From Candidatus Obscuribacterales bacterium (GTDB taxonomy: Bacteria > Cyanobacteriota > Vampirovibrionia > Obscuribacterales > Obscuribacteraceae), in assembly GCA_031292355.1 (NCBI GenBank), contig JARLHI010000054.1, positions 1 through 64,000 on the forward strand: a stretch of 64,000 nt of DNA. The letters run 5' to 3'. This document shows, piece by piece, positions 1-7,799 of the stretch. Each line of letters opens with the position of its first letter. Positions within the stretch are counted from its first letter, which is position 1. The notes under the pieces were generated by a model. It saw only the letters and a list, made by a program, of their open reading frames with translations, did not search any database and was not told the DNA's origin. Both the position numbers and the translations under genes were made by a program.

Positions 1-1
1 G

Positions 2-103
2 GGTGATGCGCTATGGTCACCAAGCTACTTCGCCGGAAGTTGCGGCGGCGCGCCCATTGAAATTCTTCGGCAATACATCGAGCAGCAAAAAACTCCACAC
101 TGA
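2..103 (+). pseudogene. IS200/IS605-type Y1 transposase, C-terminal fragment
   Basis: An open frame enters from the left edge and ends at TGA 101-103. Its 33 residues contain ALWSPSYFAGSCGGAPIEI and then RQYIEQQ, the usual C-terminal signature of TnpA transposases of IS200/IS605. These single-strand HUH tyrosine transposases move the element by a peel-and-paste route. Only the tail lies in the window, so I cannot tell whether the gene is intact to the left. It is followed directly by hairpin sequence typical of the right end of such elements. Confidence 0.8.
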
Positions 104-190
104 ACATCCAAAACAGGGCGGTTGTACCGCCCACGCTATCCTTCCCCGCCCTTAAGGACGAGGCTTGCCGCGCTCTTGGTCAATACTTCG
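104..190 (+). mobile_element. IS200/IS605 right-end hairpin region
   Basis: Just after the transposase stop there is a perfect hairpin (116-121 with 127-132, loop 122-126) and then an imperfect one (144-163, 8 of 10 pairs) in CCCCGCCCTTAAGGACGAGG. Subterminal hairpins with a GGACG-AGGCTT core followed by a GCTCTTGGTCAA-like sequence are characteristic of right ends of this family. The exact element boundary is not determined here. Confidence 0.65.
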
Positions 191-240
191 GGATGTTTGT
201 TATTGAATACGAAAAAGAATGCGGGCACAGCTTTAAGGTA

Positions 241-660
241 CTAAAGAAACATTTGGGTGCCATCAACAAAATCGCTTTTGCGCGGAAGCGACGCCCTGTA
301 TTGACCGTTCTTTAATAAACCAATTACGAAGACTAAGGCTACTACCATGAACATATAAATACAGAGACAGTGGATGTTCAGGGCGTTAGCGAGATTCCCA
401 GCACCAAATGCGAAGTGGTTATAAAACCAATTTCTCTCATTCTCAGAACTGTTCGGAAAATACTTAAGAACGACACCACCTATAATGGCAAAGATGTCTT
501 TTTTGCCATCAGGTGTGGAGAGCACAATTACTGGAGAGGCCCAGTAAATCGAAAGCCCGCTCAGTGTGAGCCCCGATAACAGTGATGTTAGTCCAATGTG
601 CGACTCTCACCCAAAAATCAAGGACCAGCTGGCGATGACCGATAGGAGACATACAGCCAT
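241..660 (-). pseudogene. small membrane protein gene interrupted by one in-frame TGA
   Basis: Reading leftward from ATG at 658-660 gives 17 codons (MAVCLLSVIASWSLIFG), then TGA at 607-609, and the same frame continues without another stop to 241 (139 codons in all). Both halves encode hydrophobic stretches: residues 1-16, about 23-47, and a segment around LCIYMFMVVALVFVIGLL near the C-terminus. The soluble middle ends in a charged tail. AAGGCG precedes the ATG. A GTG at 523-525 could start a shorter 94-residue product. I do not recognise the family. The simplest reading is a nonsense mutation (for example TGG to TGA) or a sequence error; readthrough is possible but unproven. Confidence 0.55.
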
Positions 661-680
661 CGCCTTTTGGCCTTCAACGA

Positions 681-932
681 TTATTTACTCGTGGAGTCTT
701 TGGACATTGAATCTTTAGACATTGAGTCACCCGCCATCGAGTTTGTTTTGCTTTTTTTCATCATTTTGTCCGACTTCTTCGACATTTTGTCAGCTTTCTT
801 CATCGACTCATGCGACATATTATCCTTGCCCATTGTGTCTTTAGACATCGAATCGGATTTGCTCATGTCGTCTGCCAAAGCAGGCGTGACAAGGCACATA
901 GCTGCAATCAATAACGCCGTATTTTTAAACAT
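681..932 (-). CDS. secreted pentapeptide MXKDX repeat protein
   Basis: Small exported protein of 83 residues. A signal peptide (MFKNTALLIAAMCLVTPALA) is followed by degenerate five-residue repeats of the form M-S-K-D-S/T, with K/D/M/S making up nearly all of the mature part. This matches the known MXKDX pentapeptide family, whose function is not established, although such genes are often found near ECF sigma factors and metal-responsive genes. The ATG at 932 is preferred over the upstream ATG at 947, because the GGAG that would serve as its ribosome site overlaps that upstream codon. It lies 169 bp beyond the ECF sigma/anti-sigma/DUF1223 operon in the same orientation, so co-regulation is plausible but not shown. 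Confidence 0.8.
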   Translation of the reverse strand: MFKNTALLIAAMCLVTPALADDMSKSDSMSKDTMGKDNMSHESMKKADKMSKKSDKMMKKSKTNSMAGDSMSKDSMSKDSTSK

Positions 933-1101
933 AGTATTTTTCTCCATGGTGTAAGTACTTCAGTAATGTTGGCTGATCAGATCAGCATTTTGGTGGAAAA
1001 TTGTTTTTTAAGGGGGCATACAAACTACCTATTTTGGACATTGACCGCGGTTTAAGTGTCATTACCTGCGGTGCAAGTCGAGTCATATTTGCGAGGGGCG
1101 A

Positions 1102-1923
1102 TCATTCGATCTTGATCTGACTTGCACCCCATATTCTCTTGGTTATCGGGTCTTGCAAAAACCCAACTACTCGCAGATCCTGCTTCTTCCATTGAGGATT
1201 TAGCGGTATTTCAGCAGTGTATCTAAGTCCTTTTTGGGGGTCGAAAGCAACAACCGGGCTCAGTTTCTTTAAGTATCGAACTACACCGGTATGTTCGAGC
1301 ACAGCGCCTCCATTCTCGCCCGACTTTATCTGCGATTTTAAGTTGTCTTCAGTAACAACGACATAGATTTGCGCTTGCTTACCAGCAAGCGTTACTGGGC
1401 TTGTCGATGATATACTCACTTTCCTTTTAAGCGGATCATTATCGATCTGCTCTGCGGTTAGCGTTACGGAAGCTTTGGCACTGAAAAAGCATTTTTCTAC
1501 AGCTTCCTGCAGCGCGTTACGATCACTTCCCACCATTCCGTATACACCATCTACAACAGCCTCTGGTGTGTACACCGAATTTTGTGCTAGGACCTTCGCA
1601 TAATCTTGCTGTCGGTCAGTAAATTGGTGCGACGAATATTTGTCCTGCCAGCCTAAATGATTCCAATAGTCAACGTGCTCGCTAAGGATAATTACTTCAT
1701 GGCCTGCCTTTGAAGCATCTTGCAAGTGGATCGCTAGGCGATCAGCAGGCGGACAACTAGAGCACCCTTCTGAAGTAAAAAGCTCGACTAGGACAGGCTG
1801 TTTCACTTTTCCTTCGAGCTGCTCATTTGCTAGGCCAGGTAATATGACACCGGCAAAAAATAGCGCAGTTACAACATGCGAAATTTGCGGTGCCAATTGT
1901 AGAATGTTGCTCATAAGTCTCAT
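1102..1923 (-). CDS. DUF1223 thioredoxin-like secreted protein
   Basis: 273-residue DUF1223 family protein. It has an N-terminal hydrophobic export segment (residues about 14-32) and then the family's thioredoxin-like start VELFTSEGCSSCPPADRL with the C54-x-x-C57 pair. Later blocks (SEHVDYWNHLGWQDKYSS, and YTPEAVVDG) are typical of DUF1223. The family is thought to be an extracytoplasmic thiol protein; no substrate is known. AGGA lies 6 nt before the chosen ATG. It is the third gene of an operon after the sigma factor and anti-sigma factor, 18 bp behind the latter. This suggests that the sigma regulon responds to redox or metal stress outside the membrane. Confidence 0.85.
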   Translation of the reverse strand: MRLMSNILQLAPQISHVVTALFFAGVILPGLANEQLEGKVKQPVLVELFTSEGCSSCPPADRLAIHLQDASKAGHEVIILSEHVDYWNHLGWQDKYSSHQFTDRQQDYAKVLAQNSVYTPEAVVDGVYGMVGSDRNALQEAVEKCFFSAKASVTLTAEQIDNDPLKRKVSISSTSPVTLAGKQAQIYVVVTEDNLKSQIKSGENGGAVLEHTGVVRYLKKLSPVVAFDPQKGLRYTAEIPLNPQWKKQDLRVVGFLQDPITKRIWGASQIKIE

Positions 1924-1941
1924 CCCTAATCCTGACCAGTT

Positions 1942-2721
1942 CTAGGTGTTTGCAAAGATCAATGCCAATAGCCGTTCCTTGCTCAATGTACTGGCGTAAA
2001 TGTAATCCACTCCGTTCTTCGACAACACAATCACGTTGTGATTGCCAATATGCTCAAATTGTGCCCTTCCTCTCATTTTAGGATTTAATTCGGCTCCTTT
2101 GAAAGAAAGCAAGCCGGACGGCGCCTGATAACAGTCAATGCAGAAACTGTGATTGCGACTGTCTTGAAAGCAGGTGCGAAGAATCTTCCTGCCTTGCTGG
2201 TCTTGTAAGACATCAGTGGTCCCAACACTGAGACCTAGGATAGCGAGGGGAGCACCTGTTAAACCAATGGATTTAGCTGTCTCCGCCAGTTCTCTTGAAT
2301 TCACGCCAGCAACTCGATGAAAGTTCGTTTTAGAAAGGATTTTCGATCCGTGTGCGGTTTCAAGAACTAGTATTTCAGCACTATCCTTAATGAGCGTCTT
2401 TGATGAAAATACAAAGAGAGAAATACACGCAGCTACTGCCAATACTGCTAGAAATACAACCCGGGCTGAAGAAGGAGAGCCGACCTTTCTTTTGCGTGCC
2501 GCATGGTTGATGGCTGTCAGCAGCCGCTCTTCAAGTGCTTCTGGCATAACGATAGTAGCTTGAAGCGCGCGAATGCTTTGATGCACTAACAGTAGTGCCT
2601 CCCATTCATTGCTACAGTTTGAGCAAGAGGTGAGGTGCTCTTGAAGCATCGCAGAACCAGTAACTGGCAATTCATCGTCAAGTTCAGGGCAAATGTATGC
2701 TCGTGCTTTAGCGCAGTCCAT
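1942..2721 (-). CDS. zinc-finger anti-sigma factor, membrane anchored
   Basis: 259 residues. The N-terminal cytoplasmic part carries the anti-sigma zinc-finger pattern H29-x3-C33-x2-C36 (HLTSCSNC), with additional cysteines upstream. One transmembrane segment lies at about 88-105. The extracytoplasmic part holds three cysteines, including a C194-x-x-C197 pair (FCIDC). Proteins of this kind hold an ECF sigma factor inactive until a signal releases it; the outer CxxC suggests a redox or metal signal (inference). ATG at 2721 is chosen because a near-perfect AAGGAGGT lies 8 nt upstream; a GTG at 2730 overlaps that site. The gene overlaps the end of the sigma gene by 14 bp, so translation is probably coupled. 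Confidence 0.85.
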   Translation of the reverse strand: MDCAKARAYICPELDDELPVTGSAMLQEHLTSCSNCSNEWEALLLVHQSIRALQATIVMPEALEERLLTAINHAARKRKVGSPSSARVVFLAVLAVAACISLFVFSSKTLIKDSAEILVLETAHGSKILSKTNFHRVAGVNSRELAETAKSIGLTGAPLAILGLSVGTTDVLQDQQGRKILRTCFQDSRNHSFCIDCYQAPSGLLSFKGAELNPKMRGRAQFEHIGNHNVIVLSKNGVDYIYASTLSKERLLALIFANT

Positions 2722-3313
2722 CGTCTTCACCTCCTTTTATAATCTTGGACATTCTTTTTTTATCCGTACCTGTCTTTGCGACAAGCATTTCAAACAAAGC
2801 TTTTCTCGCCCTGTATAGCCTCGACATAACAGTCCCGACTGGAATATCTAATGATTTCGAGATCTCGTCATATTTCATGTTTCCCACCTCGTGCATTAAG
2901 AGGGGCACTACAAATGGCTCAGGCAGTGAAGCCAGTGCTACAGAAAGTTCTTCCAGATCCATTTTTAAGGAAAGTTGCTGTTCGGGATTGGCTTTGATAT
3001 CGCCCAGTTCGTCCACGGCGTCGCTATCTTGCAACGACATAGTCACCGGGCGCCTGGACAGCTTGGTCAAATGATCTCTAATCACATTTGTCAAAATGGT
3101 ATACAGCCAGGCTTTTTCGTTTGTACCGGCCGCCAATTTGTCGAACGAAGAGTAAGCATTCAGAAAGGTTTGTTGCAGCAAATCTTCAGCCTCCTCACGA
3201 CTGCTGACTCGCAGTACTGCGAAACGATAGAGCTCCTTCCCGTAGGTTTTAACCCACCGCTCAACTGCTTTCTTTTTTGGTTCATCGTGTAAAAAAAGTT
3301 TGAACAATTGCAT
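2708..3313 (-). CDS. ECF-family RNA polymerase sigma factor
   Basis: About 201 residues. It has a region 2 block (VSSREEAEDLLQQTFLNAY and then EKAWLYTILTNVIRDH) near residues 30-85 and a region 4 block (ALASLPEPFVVPLLMHEVG, then EISKSLDIPVGTVMSRLYRA) near 125-172. No region 3 is present, as expected for ECF sigmas. It directs RNA polymerase to stress promoters. The ATG at 3313 gives a normal family length; an in-frame ATG at 3391 would add 26 unconserved residues. It is the first gene of the sigma/anti-sigma/DUF1223 operon. An inverted repeat (3393-3412) lies upstream and may be a control site. Confidence 0.88.
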   Translation of the reverse strand: MQLFKLFLHDEPKKKAVERWVKTYGKELYRFAVLRVSSREEAEDLLQQTFLNAYSSFDKLAAGTNEKAWLYTILTNVIRDHLTKLSRRPVTMSLQDSDAVDELGDIKANPEQQLSLKMDLEELSVALASLPEPFVVPLLMHEVGNMKYDEISKSLDIPVGTVMSRLYRARKALFEMLVAKTGTDKKRMSKIIKGGEDDGLR

Positions 3314-3392
3314 CAAGGCTTCTCTTTTGATTCGATTACGCGACTTCGCATTGCTTGTTGCGATACGTGCTTCTAAATGCCATAACGGCAAA

Positions 3393-3412
3393 ATCGGGCA
3401 ATTATTCCCGAT
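3393..3412. promoter_or_regulatory. inverted repeat upstream of ECF sigma operon
   Basis: ATCGGG and CCCGAT form perfect 6-bp arms around an 8-nt spacer. The site is between the sigma operon and the divergent-side gap before the RidA gene. Its 11-mer ATCGGGCAATT also occurs in one of the hipBA operators at 32382-32392. Function is inferred from position only. Confidence 0.35.
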
Positions 3413-3503
3413 TACCTACTTCATTCGCCGTAACCTGATCTAAAGGATTTGTCACGTAAAATTGAGAATTTTCAAAATTTGGCTAAGGGTACGAATGATT
3501 CGC

Positions 3504-4310
3504 TCAAGCAAGCCTATGAGGAACACGCACCACCATTTCAATTTCGACCTTAATATCCGGCGTATATAGCGCCTGGACGCCAATTGTGGTCATGCTGGGC
3601 ATCGACTCCCCGAGAAGCTCACGCAAAGCAGTGAGAACCTGCTGGAACGCTTCGGTGGTCGCATCTACGATATAGACGCGCATCATCACAATGTCATGTG
3701 AAGACGCCTTCATCTCGTTGAGGGCAGCCGCAAGGCTCGCAGTCACAAGCTTTGCTTGGCCAGCAAGGTCTTTAGGCATGTCATCACTGCTAGGCTTCGC
3801 TGCGACCTGCCCCGAAAGGAAAGCAAGGTGACCAGGTTCCGCGATACTAATCTGCGAGTACCCGCCCTTTGCCATATCCCACATGGTTGAAGGATTGCGG
3901 CGGCTCACCGACGCTGATTGGGACGGAATGCGTGCGACCACCTTGATCTCAAAGTCAAAACCGGCAAGCCAGTTGACGCCAAGCGCCGTCCAACTCGGAT
4001 AAGGCGCACCTTTGAAGATTTCGCCCTTGACGGTCATCATCGTGTCGAGCTGTTTCTCGGGGTCTGTGTGAAACGTCGTGACATCGACGATATCGTCAAA
4101 CCCACATCCTCCAGCAAGTAGCGTCGCTTCCAAATTGGCAAAGGCCAAGCGAACTTGAGCTTCGAAATCTGGCTCTGGCGAACCGTCTTCGCGACTGCCA
4201 ACTTGACCTGACACAAACAACAGGTCGTCCGATCGCACTGCGGCAGAATATCCGTGCTGCTCATATAGTGCATGTCGATTAGGGGGAAACACTGGGTTAC
4301 GCTGGGACAT
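3504..4310 (-). CDS. tandem two-domain RidA/YjgF-like protein
   Basis: 268 residues containing two copies of the RidA/YER057c/UK114 fold. Copy 1 (about 10-130) has LLFVSGQVGSREDG and the strand AGFDFEIKVVARIP; copy 2 (about 145-265) has LAFLSGQVAAKPS and IKVEIEMVVRVPH. RidA proteins deaminate reactive enamine/imine intermediates, and related members serve in degradation pathways. Single-domain members are about 130 residues, so this is a fused duplicate. ATG at 4310 is used because AGGAG sits 6 nt upstream; a TTG at 4316 lies between them. It is co-directional with the dehalogenase-like fusion upstream and may act in the same degradative set. Confidence 0.8.
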   Translation of the reverse strand: MSQRNPVFPPNRHALYEQHGYSAAVRSDDLLFVSGQVGSREDGSPEPDFEAQVRLAFANLEATLLAGGCGFDDIVDVTTFHTDPEKQLDTMMTVKGEIFKGAPYPSWTALGVNWLAGFDFEIKVVARIPSQSASVSRRNPSTMWDMAKGGYSQISIAEPGHLAFLSGQVAAKPSSDDMPKDLAGQAKLVTASLAAALNEMKASSHDIVMMRVYIVDATTEAFQQVLTALRELLGESMPSMTTIGVQALYTPDIKVEIEMVVRVPHRLA

Positions 4311-4464
4311 TATCAACTCCTTTACTAATTCCGTCTTTTTTTAAATGTTTTCAACCTTATGGCTCGCATTTTCTTTGAGCGCTTATGAATACTGATGCTC
4401 TCGACGACCGAATTCTTAATTGCAGTCGTGTGATTGCTCTCCAGCGCTGATTCTGTGTGGGGAG

Positions 4465-6150
4465 TCATCTTCTCTCTACGATGCGCGCCACATCAAGGGC
4501 CATCGCCCCGACCCTGGCACCGAGTCGGTATGCCGTTTCATTTACCGCGGAGATAATGCCCTGTGTCAGCGTTGACTCGCCATCACCGATACACGCTGAA
4601 TCCGCGGCGACCGTGGCGGCGGCAATACCATCCGAATCGAGAAGAGGAAGGCAGGCAGCGCCCGCGCGATCGGCGCCGAAGCCGGCATCGTTGAAGAAAA
4701 CAAGGCGTGGCTTGAAAGAACGCGTAAATGGAGCAGCCGATACGCCGCCATGACTACCGCTTGCCACGACCAAGCCTGCATCTTCTGGAGTAGCAAATGA
4801 GATGGAGCCTATGCAGAGGATGTCGCCAACAAAGGCGCGTTTCTCTACCGGTGCCTCCACGTCTGCGTGGGGCCAGGGGGCAGACTTCAATAGCTCCACT
4901 GCTTGTGCGACAGTCTGACCGGTCTCTACGCCACACGTGGCCGCAACTTTGTTGACGCGACTGATGATCCCCCGGTGGAGCATGTCTGCGGCGTCGCCGG
5001 CCCGGGCGCTGTCCGTCGCTACGGCAGCCATAGCCATGCCATGTTGTTCCGCCCAAGGCAGACCACTGACGCCCGCCTCATCTCGCCCGATACCGCAGTC
5101 ATGGTGAATGGCAGCGCGAGCGCCAGCTTTGGCCGAGAAATACGCCGCGTAAATCGTGGCATTCGAACCGCCAATGATGATGGCACCGTTTGCTTCTGGA
5201 GGAAGCTTTACCACGCCATCAACCACTAAAACAGGAACATTTATTGGGACCACTTCCGACCTCCGAAAACGTAATCCACGAACAAAATCCTCTACGGCGG
5301 CTCCGATCTCAATCGGGCTATCTTCTTGAACGAAATGGATACCCTTTACCGTAGCTTCCGTTTGATTTGGCAAGCTGCGACAAAACTCCCGCTGCCTGCC
5401 TTGATCCAGGGCGCCGGGCTCGGTGTGTATATATAACTTTGGCAGCGGACTATTAGTAAGCCAACTTGCATTTTCGGCCAGCATGTTCGCAATTTCTACC
5501 GGTTCTCCCTCGATTGGAAGTTGCCGAATCGCGGAGAGCGTCGGCCGTCGATCTTCTCCCTCCATTAGATATGGTTTGAGGTACTGCGTTATTTCGGCAG
5601 CTGAAAGTTCTCGCATCACGAGCGTTTTTAAGAACTGCTCAACAAATGAATTGTCTTCCAATATCATTTTCTCTCCATCAGAAGATCGTAAGTATTGGAA
5701 GGTCTTTTGAGCTTCCGCTGGAACCTCACTCCAGGTCCTTGTGATCAAAATGCTTTCGACATAAGCGATTCCTTGCACGCGATCGCTATTATGTCTCGTC
5801 CACTCTAAAGCGAGCCAGGCTCCCCAATCGTGAACCACGAAGATGATTTTCTTTCCGAGATTGAGTTTGTCAAACAGTCCAAACATGTATTCTCGATGTT
5901 CGCTGTAAGAATAGCTATCCGTGCCAGAATTCAAAACTTTGTCAGAGTCACCCATTCCTATGTTGTCGCAGGCAATTAAACGGCCAAGACCACGACACGC
6001 CCGCATAACATTACGCCACAGATATGACGAAGTAGGAGTGCCGTGCAAAAAAACAATGGGGCTTCCCTCTCCTTCGTCGATATAGGCCATGCGACGGCCT
6101 TTGATTTCTAAGAACTTCTTTTCGGCAAAAGGCTGACTTTCATTACTCAC
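4465..6150 (-). CDS. haloalkane-dehalogenase-like alpha/beta hydrolase fused to a tandem-repeat domain
   Basis: 561 residues. Residues 1-295 follow haloalkane dehalogenases: oxyanion motif HGTPTSSYLWR (36-46), nucleophile D108 in VHDWG followed by W109, acid E132 (AYVES) and base H272 (GIHFVQEDSP). The halide-binding Asn usually found after HG is Thr38 here, so dehalogenation is not certain; an esterase or epoxide-hydrolase role is possible. Residues 300-561 are a separate module with two similar units (about 325-415 and 461-557). Both carry G-S, a D-x-G-x-G-x-D-x-A-G core, D-S-A and G-I-I-S-x-V-N. I do not know its function; similar stretches occur as stand-alone proteins. The 3' half is visibly richer in GC than the hydrolase half, which suggests a recent gene fusion. 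GTG start at 6150. Confidence 0.78.
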   Translation of the reverse strand: MSNESQPFAEKKFLEIKGRRMAYIDEGEGSPIVFLHGTPTSSYLWRNVMRACRGLGRLIACDNIGMGDSDKVLNSGTDSYSYSEHREYMFGLFDKLNLGKKIIFVVHDWGAWLALEWTRHNSDRVQGIAYVESILITRTWSEVPAEAQKTFQYLRSSDGEKMILEDNSFVEQFLKTLVMRELSAAEITQYLKPYLMEGEDRRPTLSAIRQLPIEGEPVEIANMLAENASWLTNSPLPKLYIHTEPGALDQGRQREFCRSLPNQTEATVKGIHFVQEDSPIEIGAAVEDFVRGLRFRRSEVVPINVPVLVVDGVVKLPPEANGAIIIGGSNATIYAAYFSAKAGARAAIHHDCGIGRDEAGVSGLPWAEQHGMAMAAVATDSARAGDAADMLHRGIISRVNKVAATCGVETGQTVAQAVELLKSAPWPHADVEAPVEKRAFVGDILCIGSISFATPEDAGLVVASGSHGGVSAAPFTRSFKPRLVFFNDAGFGADRAGAACLPLLDSDGIAAATVAADSACIGDGESTLTQGIISAVNETAYRLGARVGAMALDVARIVERR

Positions 6151-6292
6151 TCGCTATATCTCCGTAACAGGAATTCCTGATGCAGTGCCAATTGAACCAG
6201 CGCCAGAGCGCTTAACAAGCAGATTGCAAATACGCCAAAGGCAATTTCTATGTTCAACCCACAATCAGGAATCCAAACAAGAACAAGACCCA

Positions 6293-7225
6293 TCACAGCA
6301 ACGCTTTGCTTAGTACCGAAACCTCGACCGGCACAAAGCTCCAGCCTTCTTTGTCACCAACAATGTGACCGGTGCTTGGAGTTGTGAAATGTGTTCCCAA
6401 TACCAGCACGTCCCGGTCCGCGTAATTGTTTATAAAAGCTCTTCTCGTTTTTAATGCTAGCTTTTGATCAAAGTCGAAGTTGGCGCAGATCGCAGGATCG
6501 GTGAACTGAATTGGGCTATGAACCACGTCGCCTGTTATTACTGCTTCGTTTCCGCTCGAACGGATCGCGACGCTAACATGACCAGGAGTATGACCTGGTG
6601 TAGAGAAAAGCGACACCTCGTCTGTCAATCGGTGATCCGTTTCGACCAGATCATTTAGACCTGCGTTTACGATTGGCAAAACAGAGTCGACCATGACCGT
6701 GTTTTGCTCAGAAAGCTCTCTGACGAATTCCGGCATATCTCCTGTACTGTAGTTTTCGTTACTCCAATGGTCCCACTCAACACGGGCGAACAAATAACGT
6801 GCATTAGGGAATGTTGGTACCCAGCTCTTGCCCTCCAGGCGTGTATTCCAGCCAACATGGTCCAAGTGCATATGAGTGCACAAAACAAAATCAATAGATT
6901 CTGGAGAATATCCGGCCTCATTCAATCGCTCAAGGAATGGCAGTTTGAGCTGGTTCCAGGCTTCATTGGCACGGTGTTTGTCATTTCCTACGCAGGTATC
7001 GATAATGATGCGTCGTCCTTGAGACTCCACAATGTATGCATGCACTGAATATCGAATGCTGCCGTCTGGATCAGCGTAATTGGGGTGAAGCCAGCTAATT
7101 GACTTGACTCGATCTTCAGTCAAGCCGGAAAACATTGCTCCAGGCGGAAACCCGCCTGCCTCAAACTCAACCACTCGAGTGATTTTGACGTTGCCTATGT
7201 GCCAACAATTAATTGCATCTGTCAT
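6293..7225 (-). CDS. metallo-beta-lactamase-fold hydrolase
   Basis: 310 residues of the MBL superfamily. Metal ligands are visible in order: H118-x-H120-x-D122-H123 (CTHMHLDHVGW), the STPGHTPGHVSVAI segment at 209-222 with H216, D233 in VITGDVVHSP, and H279 in LGTHFTTP. This set fits two-metal hydrolases of the lactonase / organophosphorus-hydrolase branch; the substrate is unknown. No signal peptide is seen, so it is cytoplasmic. AAGGAT precedes the ATG. Its start overlaps the end of the upstream cupin gene by 17 bp, so the two are translated from one message, probably with the SDR at 7800-8549. Confidence 0.85.
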   Translation of the reverse strand: MTDAINCWHIGNVKITRVVEFEAGGFPPGAMFSGLTEDRVKSISWLHPNYADPDGSIRYSVHAYIVESQGRRIIIDTCVGNDKHRANEAWNQLKLPFLERLNEAGYSPESIDFVLCTHMHLDHVGWNTRLEGKSWVPTFPNARYLFARVEWDHWSNENYSTGDMPEFVRELSEQNTVMVDSVLPIVNAGLNDLVETDHRLTDEVSLFSTPGHTPGHVSVAIRSSGNEAVITGDVVHSPIQFTDPAICANFDFDQKLALKTRRAFINNYADRDVLVLGTHFTTPSTGHIVGDKEGWSFVPVEVSVLSKALL

Positions 7226-7766
7226 GAAGAATATCCTTATTGCGATTAGCTGCGAGAACGATAAAAAGAATCGAACAATTCTTGGTGGAACGGTTATGCC
7301 AGCTATGAAACGTTCCGTTCATCACAACAACGTCCCCGGTTTTAACCGTGAGTTCATGTACCTGCCCATCTTCGCCGGGGTATCCGACATTTGTTTCGCC
7401 ATCGATTACAACGGCAATATCGATGGTGTCGGTACGATGCATTCCATCGCCTTCCTTGCCTGGAGTCATCCCACCTCCGGTGCCCATGTCTATCGTGGCC
7501 ATTGCGTCTGCCCGTTCAGATTCTGAGGGTCCTTTTTCTGTTTCCGGCGCTAGCGTAAAAAGATCTAGGCGAAAGCTGCCAGGCGGGCCAAATATCCCCT
7601 TCTTTTGATATTCACCAAGAACTTCCTCCGGACTGAGGGGCAATTGGGGGATCTGATCGAATCCCCAAATATTTGTGATGAAGTCAATTGCGGCGGTATC
7701 TATGGTATCGACCCTGGTGGCAACACCGGATTTGCCCTCAGCAGTAATAATTCTCTGGACTTTCAT
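7209..7766 (-). CDS. cupin-domain protein
   Basis: 185-residue small-molecule-type cupin. The conserved metal-site motifs are recognisable as H110 (GMHRTDTIDIAVVIDGE, with E124) and the second motif GDVVVMNGTFHSWHN with H154 and H157. Proteins of this type act as dioxygenases, isomerases or ligand-binding proteins; no substrate can be named. AGGAG lies 7 nt before the ATG. It overlaps the downstream MBL-fold gene and is 33 bp downstream of the SDR, forming an SDR-cupin-MBL operon behind the divergent TetR gene. Confidence 0.82.
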   Translation of the reverse strand: MKVQRIITAEGKSGVATRVDTIDTAAIDFITNIWGFDQIPQLPLSPEEVLGEYQKKGIFGPPGSFRLDLFTLAPETEKGPSESERADAMATIDMGTGGGMTPGKEGDGMHRTDTIDIAVVIDGETNVGYPGEDGQVHELTVKTGDVVVMNGTFHSWHNRSTKNCSILFIVLAANRNKDILHDRCN

Positions 7767-7799
7767 TATGTTCTCCTCTTTTGGTGTGCTTTTCCTTGC

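Noticed and set aside
607..609. Selenocysteine at the in-frame TGA codons (also 50704 and 58835)
   Set aside because: No bacterial SECIS-type hairpin with the expected loop follows any of the three; nonsense mutation or sequence error is simpler.
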